A stretch of 64,000 bases of DNA from positions 62,001 to 126,000 of the forward strand of contig JBBCJA010000009.1 in the NCBI GenBank assembly GCA_037189585.1. The letters are read 5' to 3'. The stretch is from JAEXNA01 sp037189585 (GTDB lineage: Bacteria > Vulcanimicrobiota > Xenobia > Xenobiales > JADMJV01). Of the stretch, positions 1 through 9,300 are shown piece by piece. The notes under the pieces are model-generated. The model was not told the DNA's origin. It did not search any database and worked only from the letters and a program-made list of their open reading frames with translations. Numbering within the stretch: position 1 is the stretch's first letter; every line of letters starts with the position of its first letter. Position numbers and translations under genes: made by a program.

Positions 1-517
1 GAGCTTGGAGATAGGACTCGATCTCCTCGACATAGCCCAGCCCCGAATCCGGTGGAACGTCGCGACCGTCGGTGAAAAGATGAAGGACGATATCCTTAGC
101 TCCTCCCAGCTCGGCCATCTCTAAAACGGCGAACAGATGCACGAGATCACTGTGGACGCCACCTCCGGAGGCCAATCCCATGATATGAAGTCGCCCGCTC
201 TCGGAGACCGAAGAGATGACTTTAGAGAGCGCCTCATTTTGGAAAAATTCGCGAGTCTCGATAAGATGAGTGATGTAGGTCAGGCTTTGCATCACGGTCC
301 GACCCGCACCGAGATTGAGATGCCCCACTTCGGAATTTCCCATCTGCCCCTCGGGGAGCCCCACCGGACGGCCGCTGGCGACGAGACGGGTATGAGGCCA
401 TTCTCGCCAGAGACGATCAAAGGTGGGAGTGTCCGCTTTATAGACAGCGTTACTTTCCGTCTCGGGTCCAAGTCCGAACCCATCGAGAATAATCAGAGCA
501 CAAGGGCTGTTAGGCAT
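1..517 (-). CDS. gpmI: 2,3-bisphosphoglycerate-independent phosphoglycerate mutase, N-terminal part (runs off the window)
   Basis: Only the first 172 residues are present; the 3' end lies beyond base 1 and the family is usually about 510 residues. The enzyme interconverts 3- and 2-phosphoglycerate in glycolysis and gluconeogenesis in the cytoplasm, using two Mn ions. Visible landmarks are the N-terminal metal-binding LIILDGFGL (Asp12), the ESNAVYKADTPTFDRLW stretch and GQMGNSEVGHLNLGAGR, where Ser62 is the serine that is transiently phosphorylated. The lid-domain segment with HSDLVHL and FTDGRDVPP follows. The start is the ATG at 515-517 on the minus strand, with a purine-rich AAGGAGA about 16 bases upstream. 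The next minus-strand gene ends 41 bases upstream. Identification is firm. Confidence 0.95.
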   Translation of the reverse strand, partial: MPNSPCALIILDGFGLGPETESNAVYKADTPTFDRLWREWPHTRLVASGRPVGLPEGQMGNSEVGHLNLGAGRTVMQSLTYITHLIETREFFQNEALSKVISSVSESGRLHIMGLASGGGVHSDLVHLFAVLEMAELGGAKDIVLHLFTDGRDVPPDSGLGYVEEIESYLQA

Positions 518-558
518 GGGGCGAGGTTAGTGTCTCCTTAACTCAATCCTTCCGAAGA

Positions 559-1044
559 TCAGCACGCGGTTGTCAGGTTGGTACGTGTCCCCGCGAGCGC
601 GGCTCCAGCCTGCTCGCTGCCCGGAATTTCCGCACCCGCGCGCAACGAGATTTCCAGAACCTTCCTGCTGCGCTCGTCAAAAAAGACCAGGCATCCGGAG
701 AAATCCCAACAGCAGATTCCCGGCTCCGGCTCGAAGCGGTCACCTGGCATGCCGAGGAGTGAAGGGAGACTCTCGACGGAAGTGCCGACTTCGGCCAGCA
801 CTTCACCGTCCTCTCGGAGGTGAGAACCGGACAAGCTCTCCACAACCCAATGTCCCATGGGGTCCTGGGGCCAGAGCGCGCGATAGCTCACCAAGAGAGG
901 GTGCTCGGCCTGGGCCTTATAACGGGCCCAACAGGGATTAGCGTTCGTCGAGGGATAGCCGAGTAGCCGATCGACCTCTTCCCGACTTTGACCCAAGGCC
1001 ACACCGTCAATGGTGAAGAAGCGCTGATGTCGCGTCGACCGCAC
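559..1044 (-). CDS. hypothetical protein, 161 aa, two weak SmpA-like repeats
   Basis: Unrecognised cytoplasmic protein with no signal peptide or membrane segment. The segment IDGVALGQSREEVDRLLGYP near the N-terminus and a weaker VGTSVESLPSLLGMPGD around residue 85 both resemble the 'G.s.eeV..lLG.P' pattern of small two-layer domains such as SmpA/OmlA-type repeats, so the protein may be a tandem of two such units. The start is GTG at 1042-1044, preceded by an excellent GGAGGAGGT ribosome-binding site, which supports real translation. A perfect CRP-type palindrome lies about 60 bases upstream, so this gene is the most likely target of that site. Function unknown. Confidence 0.7.
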   Translation of the reverse strand: MRSTRHQRFFTIDGVALGQSREEVDRLLGYPSTNANPCWARYKAQAEHPLLVSYRALWPQDPMGHWVVESLSGSHLREDGEVLAEVGTSVESLPSLLGMPGDRFEPEPGICCWDFSGCLVFFDERSRKVLEISLRAGAEIPGSEQAGAALAGTRTNLTTAC

Positions 1045-1103
1045 GGGACCTCCTCCGTTTTTAGTGGGTTCGATCGCAGTCTATCAGCGTAATGAAGATC
1101 TCC

Positions 1104-1121
1104 TTGTGAGCTAGCTCACAA
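1104..1121. promoter_or_regulatory. Perfect CRP/FNR-family-type operator palindrome
   Basis: TTGTGAGCTAGCTCACAA is a perfect 18-base palindrome containing TGTGA-N6-TCACA, the textbook half-sites of CRP-type regulators. It lies 60 bases upstream of the GTG start of the minus-strand 161-residue gene and just past the 3' end of the GH13 gene. Its position fits an activator or repressor site for the 161-residue gene. A hairpin role at the end of the GH13 transcript is the alternative, but no T-run follows it on the minus strand. Confidence 0.5.
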
Positions 1122-1167
1122 AGAGATACGGTCAGATCGTACTAGGGCGTGTCCGGACTCGCTGGTA

Positions 1168-4044
1168 TCACACCCTCTGAAGAACGATCGTCCCGCCAGC
1201 GGGCAGATTCAAAGCGGCGTGTCCAGCCACTGTGGCTCCCGCGTTACCGAAACCTTCTCCCCCGTAGACATCGGCATCGGTGTTGAAGACCTCTTTCCAC
1301 TGACCCTCCGGGAGAGGGATGGAATAACCGGACCGATCCTCACCACTCATCTGAGTGATCACCACGAACTGATCTCCGCTGGCTCCCTTACGAGAAAAAG
1401 CCGCGACCTGGTCGTCATTGTGGGTGTAAACCTTCTCCACCGGAGCGGACGGATAAAAAGCATCCGAGGAGCGGCGGAGGGCGATCAGATCCTGGTGCGC
1501 TTTGAAGTGCCCCTGGCGCGCCCGCGACTCCGGCGTGGCCTTCTGCTCCTCGTTCCCGTCGACCCAGGTCGTGTCGGCTCCCCAAGTGCTGGTCAATCCG
1601 TGCTTGAAGTCGTTGTTGGCCAAAAACTCCTCACCCTGCCAAAGCATGGGGATTCCCGGTCCCAGAAGGGTCAGAGCCGCCGAAGAGCGAGCCTTGGAGC
1701 GTGCGATATCCGACATCACGCCCTCATCCGATTTCGTACCCGCGGCCAGTCGACCGATCCACTTACCGGAGTTTCCGACCTCATCGTGAGAGTGAGAGTA
1801 AGTCAGCATCTGTCCTGTGCCCGGAACTCCGGCATGAGCCTGCATCGAGGCGATGAGACGATCGGCCGCGCCGGGGATGCTCTTGACCGCTTCATAAATG
1901 CCGTCTCGGTAGTGGTCGTTCCAGACCGCGTCAAACCCCATCCCCTTGCGAGTCATGCCGTCTTGTTCCCGACTCCAGTCGAGCGGGCTCGCCACCAAAG
2001 GATCGCGCGAAAAGTCCTCGGCCACGGTGAAAACACCCGGCTTGACCAATTCCAAGCCGCGATTGACCTGGCGCAAGGTCTCCATACCGGCTTGTTTTTG
2101 AAAGTTGTCGCCGGTGTTGTGCAACACCTGGGTGAAGTCGAAACGCAACCCGTCATAGCCGAACTCGACGATCTGCTGAGCCGCGTTGTCGGTGAAGAAC
2201 TGCTTGACGAAGGGGTCCGCGTAGTCGGGCTTTCGTCCCCAGGGGGTTTCGTTGTAGTTGCCATCAGGCCAGCGGAAAAAGTCGTTCTCTTTGCCGCCGA
2301 TGCTGTGAAGAGGGTTGTCTCCGTCGGCCTTACCGGAAGTATGGTTGTAGACCACGTCTCCATAAACGTTAAGGCCGCGTTGGTGGGCCTTGTCGACGAA
2401 CCATTTGAGAGCGTCGGTTCCGTCGATACGAACCTCTTCTCCCGGAGCGTGCTGAGCGTCGGTCGGCAGCAGTCCCTCTTCCTTAGCCTTCTCCGCGGGC
2501 ATGGTGAATCCGTAAGCGTCGGCTCCAGCGAAGTAGTGATCGTTGGTGTATCCCCAATCCTTCTTGCCACCGAACTCCGAGGTCGGCATCAGCTCCAGCG
2601 CCGTCGCACCCAGGTCCAGGACGTAGTCGAGGCGCTTTTCCAGGTCCTCGAAGGTGGCCGGAAGTCCGTTGTCCTTAGCCGCCAGGAGCGAACCGACGTG
2701 AGCCTCGTAGATCACCTGCTTGGAAGGATCGCTCTCGATGCGCGGAGTGTCGCCATACCTGTGTTGATAGTCGTGGCCCGAGATGCGAGCGCGGCGGGCT
2801 GAGCCGGGGCGCTCTAAAATGATATTCTCGGGATCGTTGTAAGGCGTGCGAGCCAACTCTCCCTTGTCCAGCTTACCGTCACCGTTGCGGTCCGCCACCA
2901 GTTTCCCGTCTTTTTCCGCTTGAAACTCGTATTGAAGGCCCTTGAGAGCACCAAAATTATGGACCACGCCGACCCAACCGCCGTCTCCCGTGGCCTCGGT
3001 CATACGACGGAGAGGAATCCGCCCGTCCTCTCGGATCTCGTCGGAAACAATATACGGCTCCAAGCTGGGGCTGTTCTGAAGTTGCCATGAAGTCAGAACA
3101 TCCCAGTCCCGCTTGTCCTTGGCCTCGGCCTGATCGTAAGTGGTCAAGCCGGTCGGCCCGAGCCTCTCCAGCAACTGCTCTTTGCTCAGCGGATTTCCGG
3201 TCTCGTCCTTTAGGGCCAGATACATCTGATCGGCGCCGTGTTGGCCATCGACCGAAAACCGGCCCATCTGGAGGTTGTCGGCATAGTTAGGGCCGCCCGA
3301 GCCTGAATCGTCGTACCAGCCGGTCTCGAAACCGCCGATCGGGTCGACGAAGATGCGCTCCAATCCGCGCTGCTGACCTACCAACTTACGTGCGAAAGGA
3401 TCGATGTAACGGGTCTCGAGCCCCTCTGAGTCGGTCTCCTTTAAGAGATAGGAGAATCCATCGAGCTCCGCCTTGGACTTACCCAGGTCGGCTTGCCAGT
3501 CGGTCGGACCACCCTCGGGACGGGACATCGGAATCTCGGAGGTCAGCTGGCCGTCGCGGTCATAAACCTCCAGGGTCATGGAGTGAGCCGAGGGAGACCA
3601 GGCCCGAACCGAGGTTTTACCGTCGGTCTCCTGCAGCCCGTACTGCTTGAGCGCGATGGGGGTGAGGCGCTCGGTTTGCTCGTTTCCACTCATGACAACT
3701 TTGGGATTGTGCTCGGTAGTGACCAGATAACGTCCATCCTGGTCCTCGGCTCCCCACCAGTATTCGCTACCCGCCGAGCCCGAGAGTTCGACCTGGCGAG
3801 TGTAGATGCGATCTCCCGCGACCTTGTCTCCCCCTTTGCCGTCGTCGCGCATTGGAAGAGACTTGCCCTTGTTCCAATCGGGATCAAAAGTCCCCGTCTT
3901 GGGGTCGAACGAGCCCTTCAGCGATACGGAGTCAGCCTCGGGCAACGAGCGAGCGTCGACCTCGAAGGTGACCTTGGCCTTGGCCGAAGTGGTAGTCTGA
4001 TAGGGACGAGCGGGGTTGTTGCCGGAAACCGAAGGAGAATTCAT
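1168..4044 (-). CDS. Multidomain GH13 alpha-glucan-active enzyme (branching-enzyme or amylase-like)
   Basis: A 958-residue cytoplasmic protein (no signal peptide). Residues ~20-120 form a beta-rich N-terminal module and ~135-225 a CBM48-like module (TSVRAWSPSAHSMTLEVYD). The catalytic TIM barrel starts near residue 440 (IYEAHVGSL). The four GH13 regions are visible: DVVYNHT (~563), GLRFDFTQ with the nucleophile Asp (~632), VAEDF with the acid/base Glu (~675) and SHDEVG with the third Asp (~753). A C-terminal beta domain ends the chain. The YEAHVGSL motif and VAED are closer to branching enzymes than to secreted amylases, but a hydrolase of the isoamylase or trehalohydrolase type is possible. 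A canonical EF-hand loop (DRNGDGKLDKGE, ~383-394) lies between modules. It acts on glycogen or alpha-glucan. Catalytic residues are all present; exact specificity is open. Confidence 0.88.
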   Translation of the reverse strand: MNSPSVSGNNPARPYQTTTSAKAKVTFEVDARSLPEADSVSLKGSFDPKTGTFDPDWNKGKSLPMRDDGKGGDKVAGDRIYTRQVELSGSAGSEYWWGAEDQDGRYLVTTEHNPKVVMSGNEQTERLTPIALKQYGLQETDGKTSVRAWSPSAHSMTLEVYDRDGQLTSEIPMSRPEGGPTDWQADLGKSKAELDGFSYLLKETDSEGLETRYIDPFARKLVGQQRGLERIFVDPIGGFETGWYDDSGSGGPNYADNLQMGRFSVDGQHGADQMYLALKDETGNPLSKEQLLERLGPTGLTTYDQAEAKDKRDWDVLTSWQLQNSPSLEPYIVSDEIREDGRIPLRRMTEATGDGGWVGVVHNFGALKGLQYEFQAEKDGKLVADRNGDGKLDKGELARTPYNDPENIILERPGSARRARISGHDYQHRYGDTPRIESDPSKQVIYEAHVGSLLAAKDNGLPATFEDLEKRLDYVLDLGATALELMPTSEFGGKKDWGYTNDHYFAGADAYGFTMPAEKAKEEGLLPTDAQHAPGEEVRIDGTDALKWFVDKAHQRGLNVYGDVVYNHTSGKADGDNPLHSIGGKENDFFRWPDGNYNETPWGRKPDYADPFVKQFFTDNAAQQIVEFGYDGLRFDFTQVLHNTGDNFQKQAGMETLRQVNRGLELVKPGVFTVAEDFSRDPLVASPLDWSREQDGMTRKGMGFDAVWNDHYRDGIYEAVKSIPGAADRLIASMQAHAGVPGTGQMLTYSHSHDEVGNSGKWIGRLAAGTKSDEGVMSDIARSKARSSAALTLLGPGIPMLWQGEEFLANNDFKHGLTSTWGADTTWVDGNEEQKATPESRARQGHFKAHQDLIALRRSSDAFYPSAPVEKVYTHNDDQVAAFSRKGASGDQFVVITQMSGEDRSGYSIPLPEGQWKEVFNTDADVYGGEGFGNAGATVAGHAALNLPAGGTIVLQRV

Positions 4045-4096
4045 GGAGCCATATTAACCTCAAGAGCTGTAACGAGACATGAAAATGGGGTGAAAA

Positions 4097-4918
4097 TTGG
4101 TAAACTTTTCGCAAAAAGTGCGAAGTCCAACGGCTCGCCAGGGTATCGCACTCCGATGGAAAATCTCTCACTCTATCTTGGCCACTTCCGACCACACAGA
4201 ACTTCGAGACCATCGCGACTTCCCCCGACTCAACGTGGAAGCGAAGGTGCGTATTCATGGGGTGGCCGGCGCGACGGAGGGCGATACCCTGGCCATTATC
4301 TCCGACCTCTCTTTAGGCGGGGCGCGCCTCGCGACCACGGCGGAGCTGCAACTAGACCAGGAGATTCAACTCATTCCCGCGGCGGGTCTCGACCTCGAGC
4401 ACCCGTTGCACAAGGCGTTGACCTTCACCGTCGTCTGGCAAACCGCTTCCGACTCCGCTGACTCTTCCAACCAGGAGTGGGACTTTTACGGTCTACGGCA
4501 CCAGGGTTCAGTCCTCGACATTCTCGAATCCTGGGTGGGACATCTGCTCCTTCGCCGCTATAAGACCGAAGAACTGGTGGTGCAAAGACGGCATCACCGC
4601 CGCCTTCACCTACCGGAGGAAGCGATTCCGCCGTTACGAGCGGTTCGCAGTCATGACCAAACGGATCTCGAGCTTCACCTTATCGACGTGGCTCCCGGGG
4701 GACTTCTAGCCCGAGGCGAAACGGTCATGCCGGTGGGCTTGCACCTCGAATTCCCGGAAGGACCGATCTCCGAACCCGGCCCACTGTACGGCTCTATCGT
4801 TGACGCCCACGCGCACAGCGGCTCGACTTTTTATCGAATCTCTTTCGACCCCGACTCCGAACTCGACGAGGAGCGCATTCTAGACTGGGCCAATCGGCTC
4901 GGTGGAACCTTCGAATAG
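4097..4918 (+). CDS. Double PilZ-domain protein
   Basis: A 273-residue cytoplasmic protein with two PilZ folds in tandem; PilZ domains bind c-di-GMP and relay it to motility, envelope or polysaccharide machinery. The first domain (~35-150) has the RxxxR motif in HRDFPR and the DxSxxG motif in DLSLGG, so it looks binding-competent. The second (~165-270) keeps RxxxR (RHHRR) but has DVAPGG, with Ala replacing the usual Ser, so binding there may be weak. The start is uncertain: TTG at 4097 gives the full frame, and TTG at 4178 would still keep the whole first domain. It is divergent from the GH13 gene and 39 bases upstream of thrC. A second double-PilZ gene lies at 31654. Confidence 0.82.
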   Translation: MVNFSQKVRSPTARQGIALRWKISHSILATSDHTELRDHRDFPRLNVEAKVRIHGVAGATEGDTLAIISDLSLGGARLATTAELQLDQEIQLIPAAGLDLEHPLHKALTFTVVWQTASDSADSSNQEWDFYGLRHQGSVLDILESWVGHLLLRRYKTEELVVQRRHHRRLHLPEEAIPPLRAVRSHDQTDLELHLIDVAPGGLLARGETVMPVGLHLEFPEGPISEPGPLYGSIVDAHAHSGSTFYRISFDPDSELDEERILDWANRLGGTFE

Positions 4919-4957
4919 GACCAGGAAAAGCCGCGCGAGCCTCATAAGCTCAGGCCG

Positions 4958-6388
4958 ATGATGTACCGGTCGACTCGCGGTCAAGCTCCCGCGAAAAATT
5001 TCAGTCAAGCCGTGCTGGAAGGCCTCGCCGAGGACGGCGGTCTTTTAGTCCCCGAGTATCTACCCGACTATAGTCAAAAGCTGGTCGGTTGGATCGGATC
5101 AGACTACGCTCAACTCGCGGAAAACGTCCTCTCGGAGTTGACCGACCTGTCTTCCGTGGACCTGCGGCAATGCTGCCAAACCGCCTACGGACCTCGCTAT
5201 GGCGGAGCGGTCGCGCCGCTGGTGGAGTGGGGCGACCGCTACCTCCTCGAACTGTTTCATGGCCCGACCCTAGCCTTTAAAGACGTGGCTCTGCAGCTTC
5301 TAGGCCAATTCTTTGAGCTCGTGCTCGAGCGGGAGAACCGCTACCTCAACATCGTGGCCGCCACCAGCGGCGACACCGGCAGCGCCGCCATTCACGGAGT
5401 TCTCGGTTGTCCCCGAGTGAATATCTTCGTGACCCATCCCAAGGGGAAGATAGCCGAACTTCAACGTCTTCAAATGTCGACGGTTCTTGAGGACAACGTC
5501 TTTAATCTGCCTGTGGAGGGCACGTTCGACGACTGCCAGGCCATGGTCAAAGAGCTCTCCTCGGACCTCGACTTTAAGCGACGATATCGTATCGGGGCGG
5601 TCAACTCCATCAACTGGGCCCGCATCGCGGCTCAGATCGTCTACTATTTCGCGGCCTACCTCCAGACACCAGGGGCCGCTCGTGGAGTGCCCGCGGTGTT
5701 CGCTGTTCCGACCGGGAACTTCGGCAATATTCTCGCCGCCGAGTACGCCCGCCGGATGGGGTTACCGATTTCGGAACTGGTCCTGGCCTCCAACGAGAAC
5801 GACATTCTCCCGACCTACTTTCAAACCGGGGTATATCGGCGTGGCCCGGCCCGCCACACCTATTCGCCCGCCATGGACATTCAGGTCTCCAGCAACTTCG
5901 AACGTTACCTCCATTTATTGTCCGAAGGGCAGGGGGCCACGGTCAAGAGCTGGATGGAAGCCTTCGCGAAAAATGGCGAGGTCGCGATCCCCGGGGACCA
6001 ACCTCTCGGCTGGTGGGCTGCCTCATGCTCGGATGAAAAGACCCTGGAGACCGCGCTCGAAGTATACTCCCGCTTGGGACGAACCCTGGACCCACACACC
6101 GCTACCGCGTGGTGGGCGCTGGAACGACGCTTGCCGGAATTAGACCCCGAACATGCCAAGATTGTGGTCTCCACAGCTCATCCCGCCAAGTTCCCCGAGG
6201 TACTATCGCAACGACTGCCGGCTGGAGCCGCCGCTCTCACCCATCCGGCTCTGGAGACTCTGCGGGGCCGTCCTGAACGCCTCTTTGAGATCCCGGCCGA
6301 CAGCCGGTCACTCAAAGAATTCGTGACCGAGATGTCGGTCAAATCCCTGGGGGGGGTATTTTCTGACACCGAGGAGAAAGCGCGCTAA
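4958..6388 (+). CDS. thrC: Threonine synthase
   Basis: A 476-residue fold-type II PLP enzyme converting O-phosphohomoserine to threonine, the last step of threonine synthesis, in the cytoplasm. The N-terminal YRSTRG and HGPTLAFKD are diagnostic; Lys108 of FKD is the Schiff-base lysine. The phosphate/PLP loop TSGDTGSAAIHG and the conserved NSINWARIAAQ and PTGNFGNILAAEYA stretches are intact. Length agrees with the longer bacterial/fungal type. The first of two adjacent ATG codons (4958) is taken as the start. The stop is separated from the next ATG by one base, so the TPR gene is probably co-transcribed. No other threonine-pathway genes are nearby. Confidence 0.96.
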   Translation: MMYRSTRGQAPAKNFSQAVLEGLAEDGGLLVPEYLPDYSQKLVGWIGSDYAQLAENVLSELTDLSSVDLRQCCQTAYGPRYGGAVAPLVEWGDRYLLELFHGPTLAFKDVALQLLGQFFELVLERENRYLNIVAATSGDTGSAAIHGVLGCPRVNIFVTHPKGKIAELQRLQMSTVLEDNVFNLPVEGTFDDCQAMVKELSSDLDFKRRYRIGAVNSINWARIAAQIVYYFAAYLQTPGAARGVPAVFAVPTGNFGNILAAEYARRMGLPISELVLASNENDILPTYFQTGVYRRGPARHTYSPAMDIQVSSNFERYLHLLSEGQGATVKSWMEAFAKNGEVAIPGDQPLGWWAASCSDEKTLETALEVYSRLGRTLDPHTATAWWALERRLPELDPEHAKIVVSTAHPAKFPEVLSQRLPAGAAALTHPALETLRGRPERLFEIPADSRSLKEFVTEMSVKSLGGVFSDTEEKAR

Positions 6389-6389
6389 C

Positions 6390-9300
6390 ATGGACAGCTT
6401 AACCGCCGAGAGTCACGCCGAGACCCTGGCTAAAGTGACCCCGCTGTTAGAAGAGGGACGCCACGAGGAGGCGTTACCCTTTTTCGAGCTGCACAAATCA
6501 AAGTCTGACGATCCTATATGGAGCTATCTGATGGCTCTCTCCCTGGCCTGCCTGGCTCGGGGCGAGGAAGGTCTGGCGCTCCTAGAGTCCGCGGCGCAAA
6601 GCGAGGGCTTCTCCTCCCACTTCGGAATTTCAGTCGAGCTTAACACGCTGGTTCGAACCACGGCGCTCAACCACCTGATGTTCGAAACCAGTGTGGATAG
6701 CTCGGATGTTGGACCTTGGAGCATTCTGCGGCGCTACGCCGAACTGCTCAGCCATCGAGAGTTTTTGGCCAAAGCCGCTGTGGGCTTTCTCAAGGCGGAG
6801 CCGGAAAGCCGCGAGGCGGTCACGGAATTCTTGCGCCTCTTCGAGGACGCGCCTCCAGACAAGGTCATCCCCGTCCTCGACGATATTGTCAACGGCAACC
6901 CCAGCGCTTGTCAGCCGCGGGCGCTTTTAGGTTCGTTTTTGCAGCAGCGGGGCAAAACGGCACTGGCCATTCGGCATCTCAAAACCGCCGTCGACTCCGA
7001 CCCCAACGCTATGGAGCCTCATCTCTATCTAGGAAAGATCTATCTGGCCCAAGCTCGTTTTGATGACGCGGAACGAGAGCTCTCCGAAGCCATGAGCAAA
7101 GGCTCACCCACGGTGGCGCTCTTAGTCGAGGTGGCTAACTGCCAAAAAGCGACTTATCGCTACGACGAAGCGCTGCAAACCATGTTCACCGCTTTCGAGA
7201 TCGATCCGCCGACTTTTCGCAACTGGGATCTCCTGGTCGATACCGCCCAAACCAGTGGTCAGGGCGACCTTCTGGCCGACAAGCTCAGGCAGGCCACCCA
7301 GAAATATCCCAATGATGCCCGCTTGCGGCAGAGATTCGCCATGATGGCCGTGCGCCAAGACGATCCCCTGGCCGCTCGAGAACAGCTCGGCGCCACCGGA
7401 ATCTTCGAAAATCCTACCAAAGATCAGGCTCTGGCTCGGCTGGCGGCTGAGGTTTCCTGGTCGCTCAACGATGCCACGACAGCGGTCGGCCTGTTGGAGG
7501 CGCTATGGAAAGCTAGTCCCAACAACCCCGAGGCTTGTCGGGTCTACGGTGACGCCCTCCTGAACAACGGGAAAGCGGCCGAAGCTGAAACCCTCTTGCG
7601 AGAGACGGCCAGAAACAATCCCAACGATCGAGCTCTTCAGATCTCCTGGGGCAGAGCGCTGCTCGCCATGGGAGATGCCGAGCGCGCTCACCGCGCCTTT
7701 AGTCTGGCCTCGCGTCTCGACCCGGATGATGCCGAGGCGATGGCCGAGCAAGGACGCGCCATGCTGGTATTGGGTCTCCATGACGAAGCGCAAAATGTCC
7801 TTAAAGAAAGCGCCAAAAAGGCCGAACCTCCTCTGGCGGTAACCCTGGTGGGACTGGGAGCCGTCTACGAGAAAAAGGGGCTCAAAGACATCTCCCGAGA
7901 CTTCTTTCGCCAAGCATTGCTGCGCCAACCAGAGCGTGAGGAAGCCGGACAAGGCCTTGTTCGCACTCGCCCCGATGACGGGTCCAGCACTCTGGCCTCC
8001 GATGTCGAAGAGATGATCGAACAGCTGAAGACGCCTTTTGCTCGAATTCGGCTGTGGCTGAACCTGCTGCGAGGCTCCCTGCTGGAAAGCCCAGAGCAGG
8101 CCAAAGCCTTGAGCCAATCCGTCTATCCCAAAATCTCTGGAGGCCTGACACCGGAATACGCTAGCTTCCTTCAACGTTCGGAGGTGGCAAGCATACGGCG
8201 ACTAGCGGAGTCACTCGAGCGAGAGGGAGAGCCCGAAAAAGCTCGAGAGGTTTGGCGCTACGCTGTCACCTCCGGCCGTCCCGAGCTTGTCGAGATCGCC
8301 TCCACGGAACTCAAGCGGCTCGACACCTATGAAGCCCCCGCGGCCAACTCTTCGAATACCGAAGCTGACGGTCTGGCTTCCCTCTTTTCCGATGTGTCAG
8401 TTTCGGCCACGCCAGTCTCCGAGCCTGGAGCCGAAGCGGACCTGTTCGCCGAGGAAGCACCTCCGTCACCCGCTCCCGCCTCAACCCAGGTTAGCCCATC
8501 CTCTAGCGCCGAGGAGGATGATGACGTCCTGGCCGCCCTTTTCGCGGTCGATGTTCCTGAAATGGCTTCGTCCGAACCGGAAGTGGCTCCGCCACCCGCC
8601 GAGGATCTTTTTGTCAGCGAGAGCCAGGCTCCTGAGTCTCCAGTCGCGGAGACGGAACTCTTCGTCACCGGTCCCTCCCCCACGGAAGTCGCCTCAGCCG
8701 AATCCGCCCCGAGCCAAGCACAGACGGAAGAGCTGTCATTGGAGATTCCTCTCCCGCCGGTCGAGCCCCAACCCTCCGTGGAAGTGGTCACGCCGCAGGC
8801 ATTGGAGTCCGAGGTTCCCGTGCAGGAGTTTCCCCCGTTGGTCGCTTCGGAGCCCGATGTTCCCGTGCAGGAGTCTCCCCCGTTGGTCGCTTCGGAGCCC
8901 GAGGCTCCCGTGCAGGAGACTCCCCCGCTGGTGGCTCCCGAGCCCGAGGCTCCCACACAGGAGACTCCAGAGCCCGAGGTTGCCGTGCCGGTAGCTTCCG
9001 TACCCGAAGCTCCCTTGTCAGCTACTTCTGAAGCCGAAATTTCTGAAACCGAGGCTTTTAAACCAGAGGTTTCCGAGTCAGAGATTCCTCAAACCGAGGT
9101 TCATGAAGCGCCCACCGGCGTCCCCTCCGTCGCGACCCTCCCCAATCCGATCGTCCCAGAAAAGGAGCTATTGCCCATCCCTATGGCCGCCGACTTCTCT
9201 CCCCTAACTCGCCGTCAACTCCACTACCATGAGGCCCTTGTCTCGGGCGGCCCGGGAGTCCTTAATCCGGAAAGCCTGGCTCATCTTCTGCTGCAAAGCG

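Noticed and set aside
1219..2802. Long plus-strand open frame antisense to the GH13 gene
   Set aside because: It is an antisense shadow; the minus strand holds intact GH13 catalytic motifs over the whole stretch, and the plus-strand translation is not protein-like.
7503..8174. 223-residue minus-strand frame inside the TPR-protein gene
   Set aside because: It is antisense to clear TPR repeats, lacks a ribosome-binding site and reads as a shadow.
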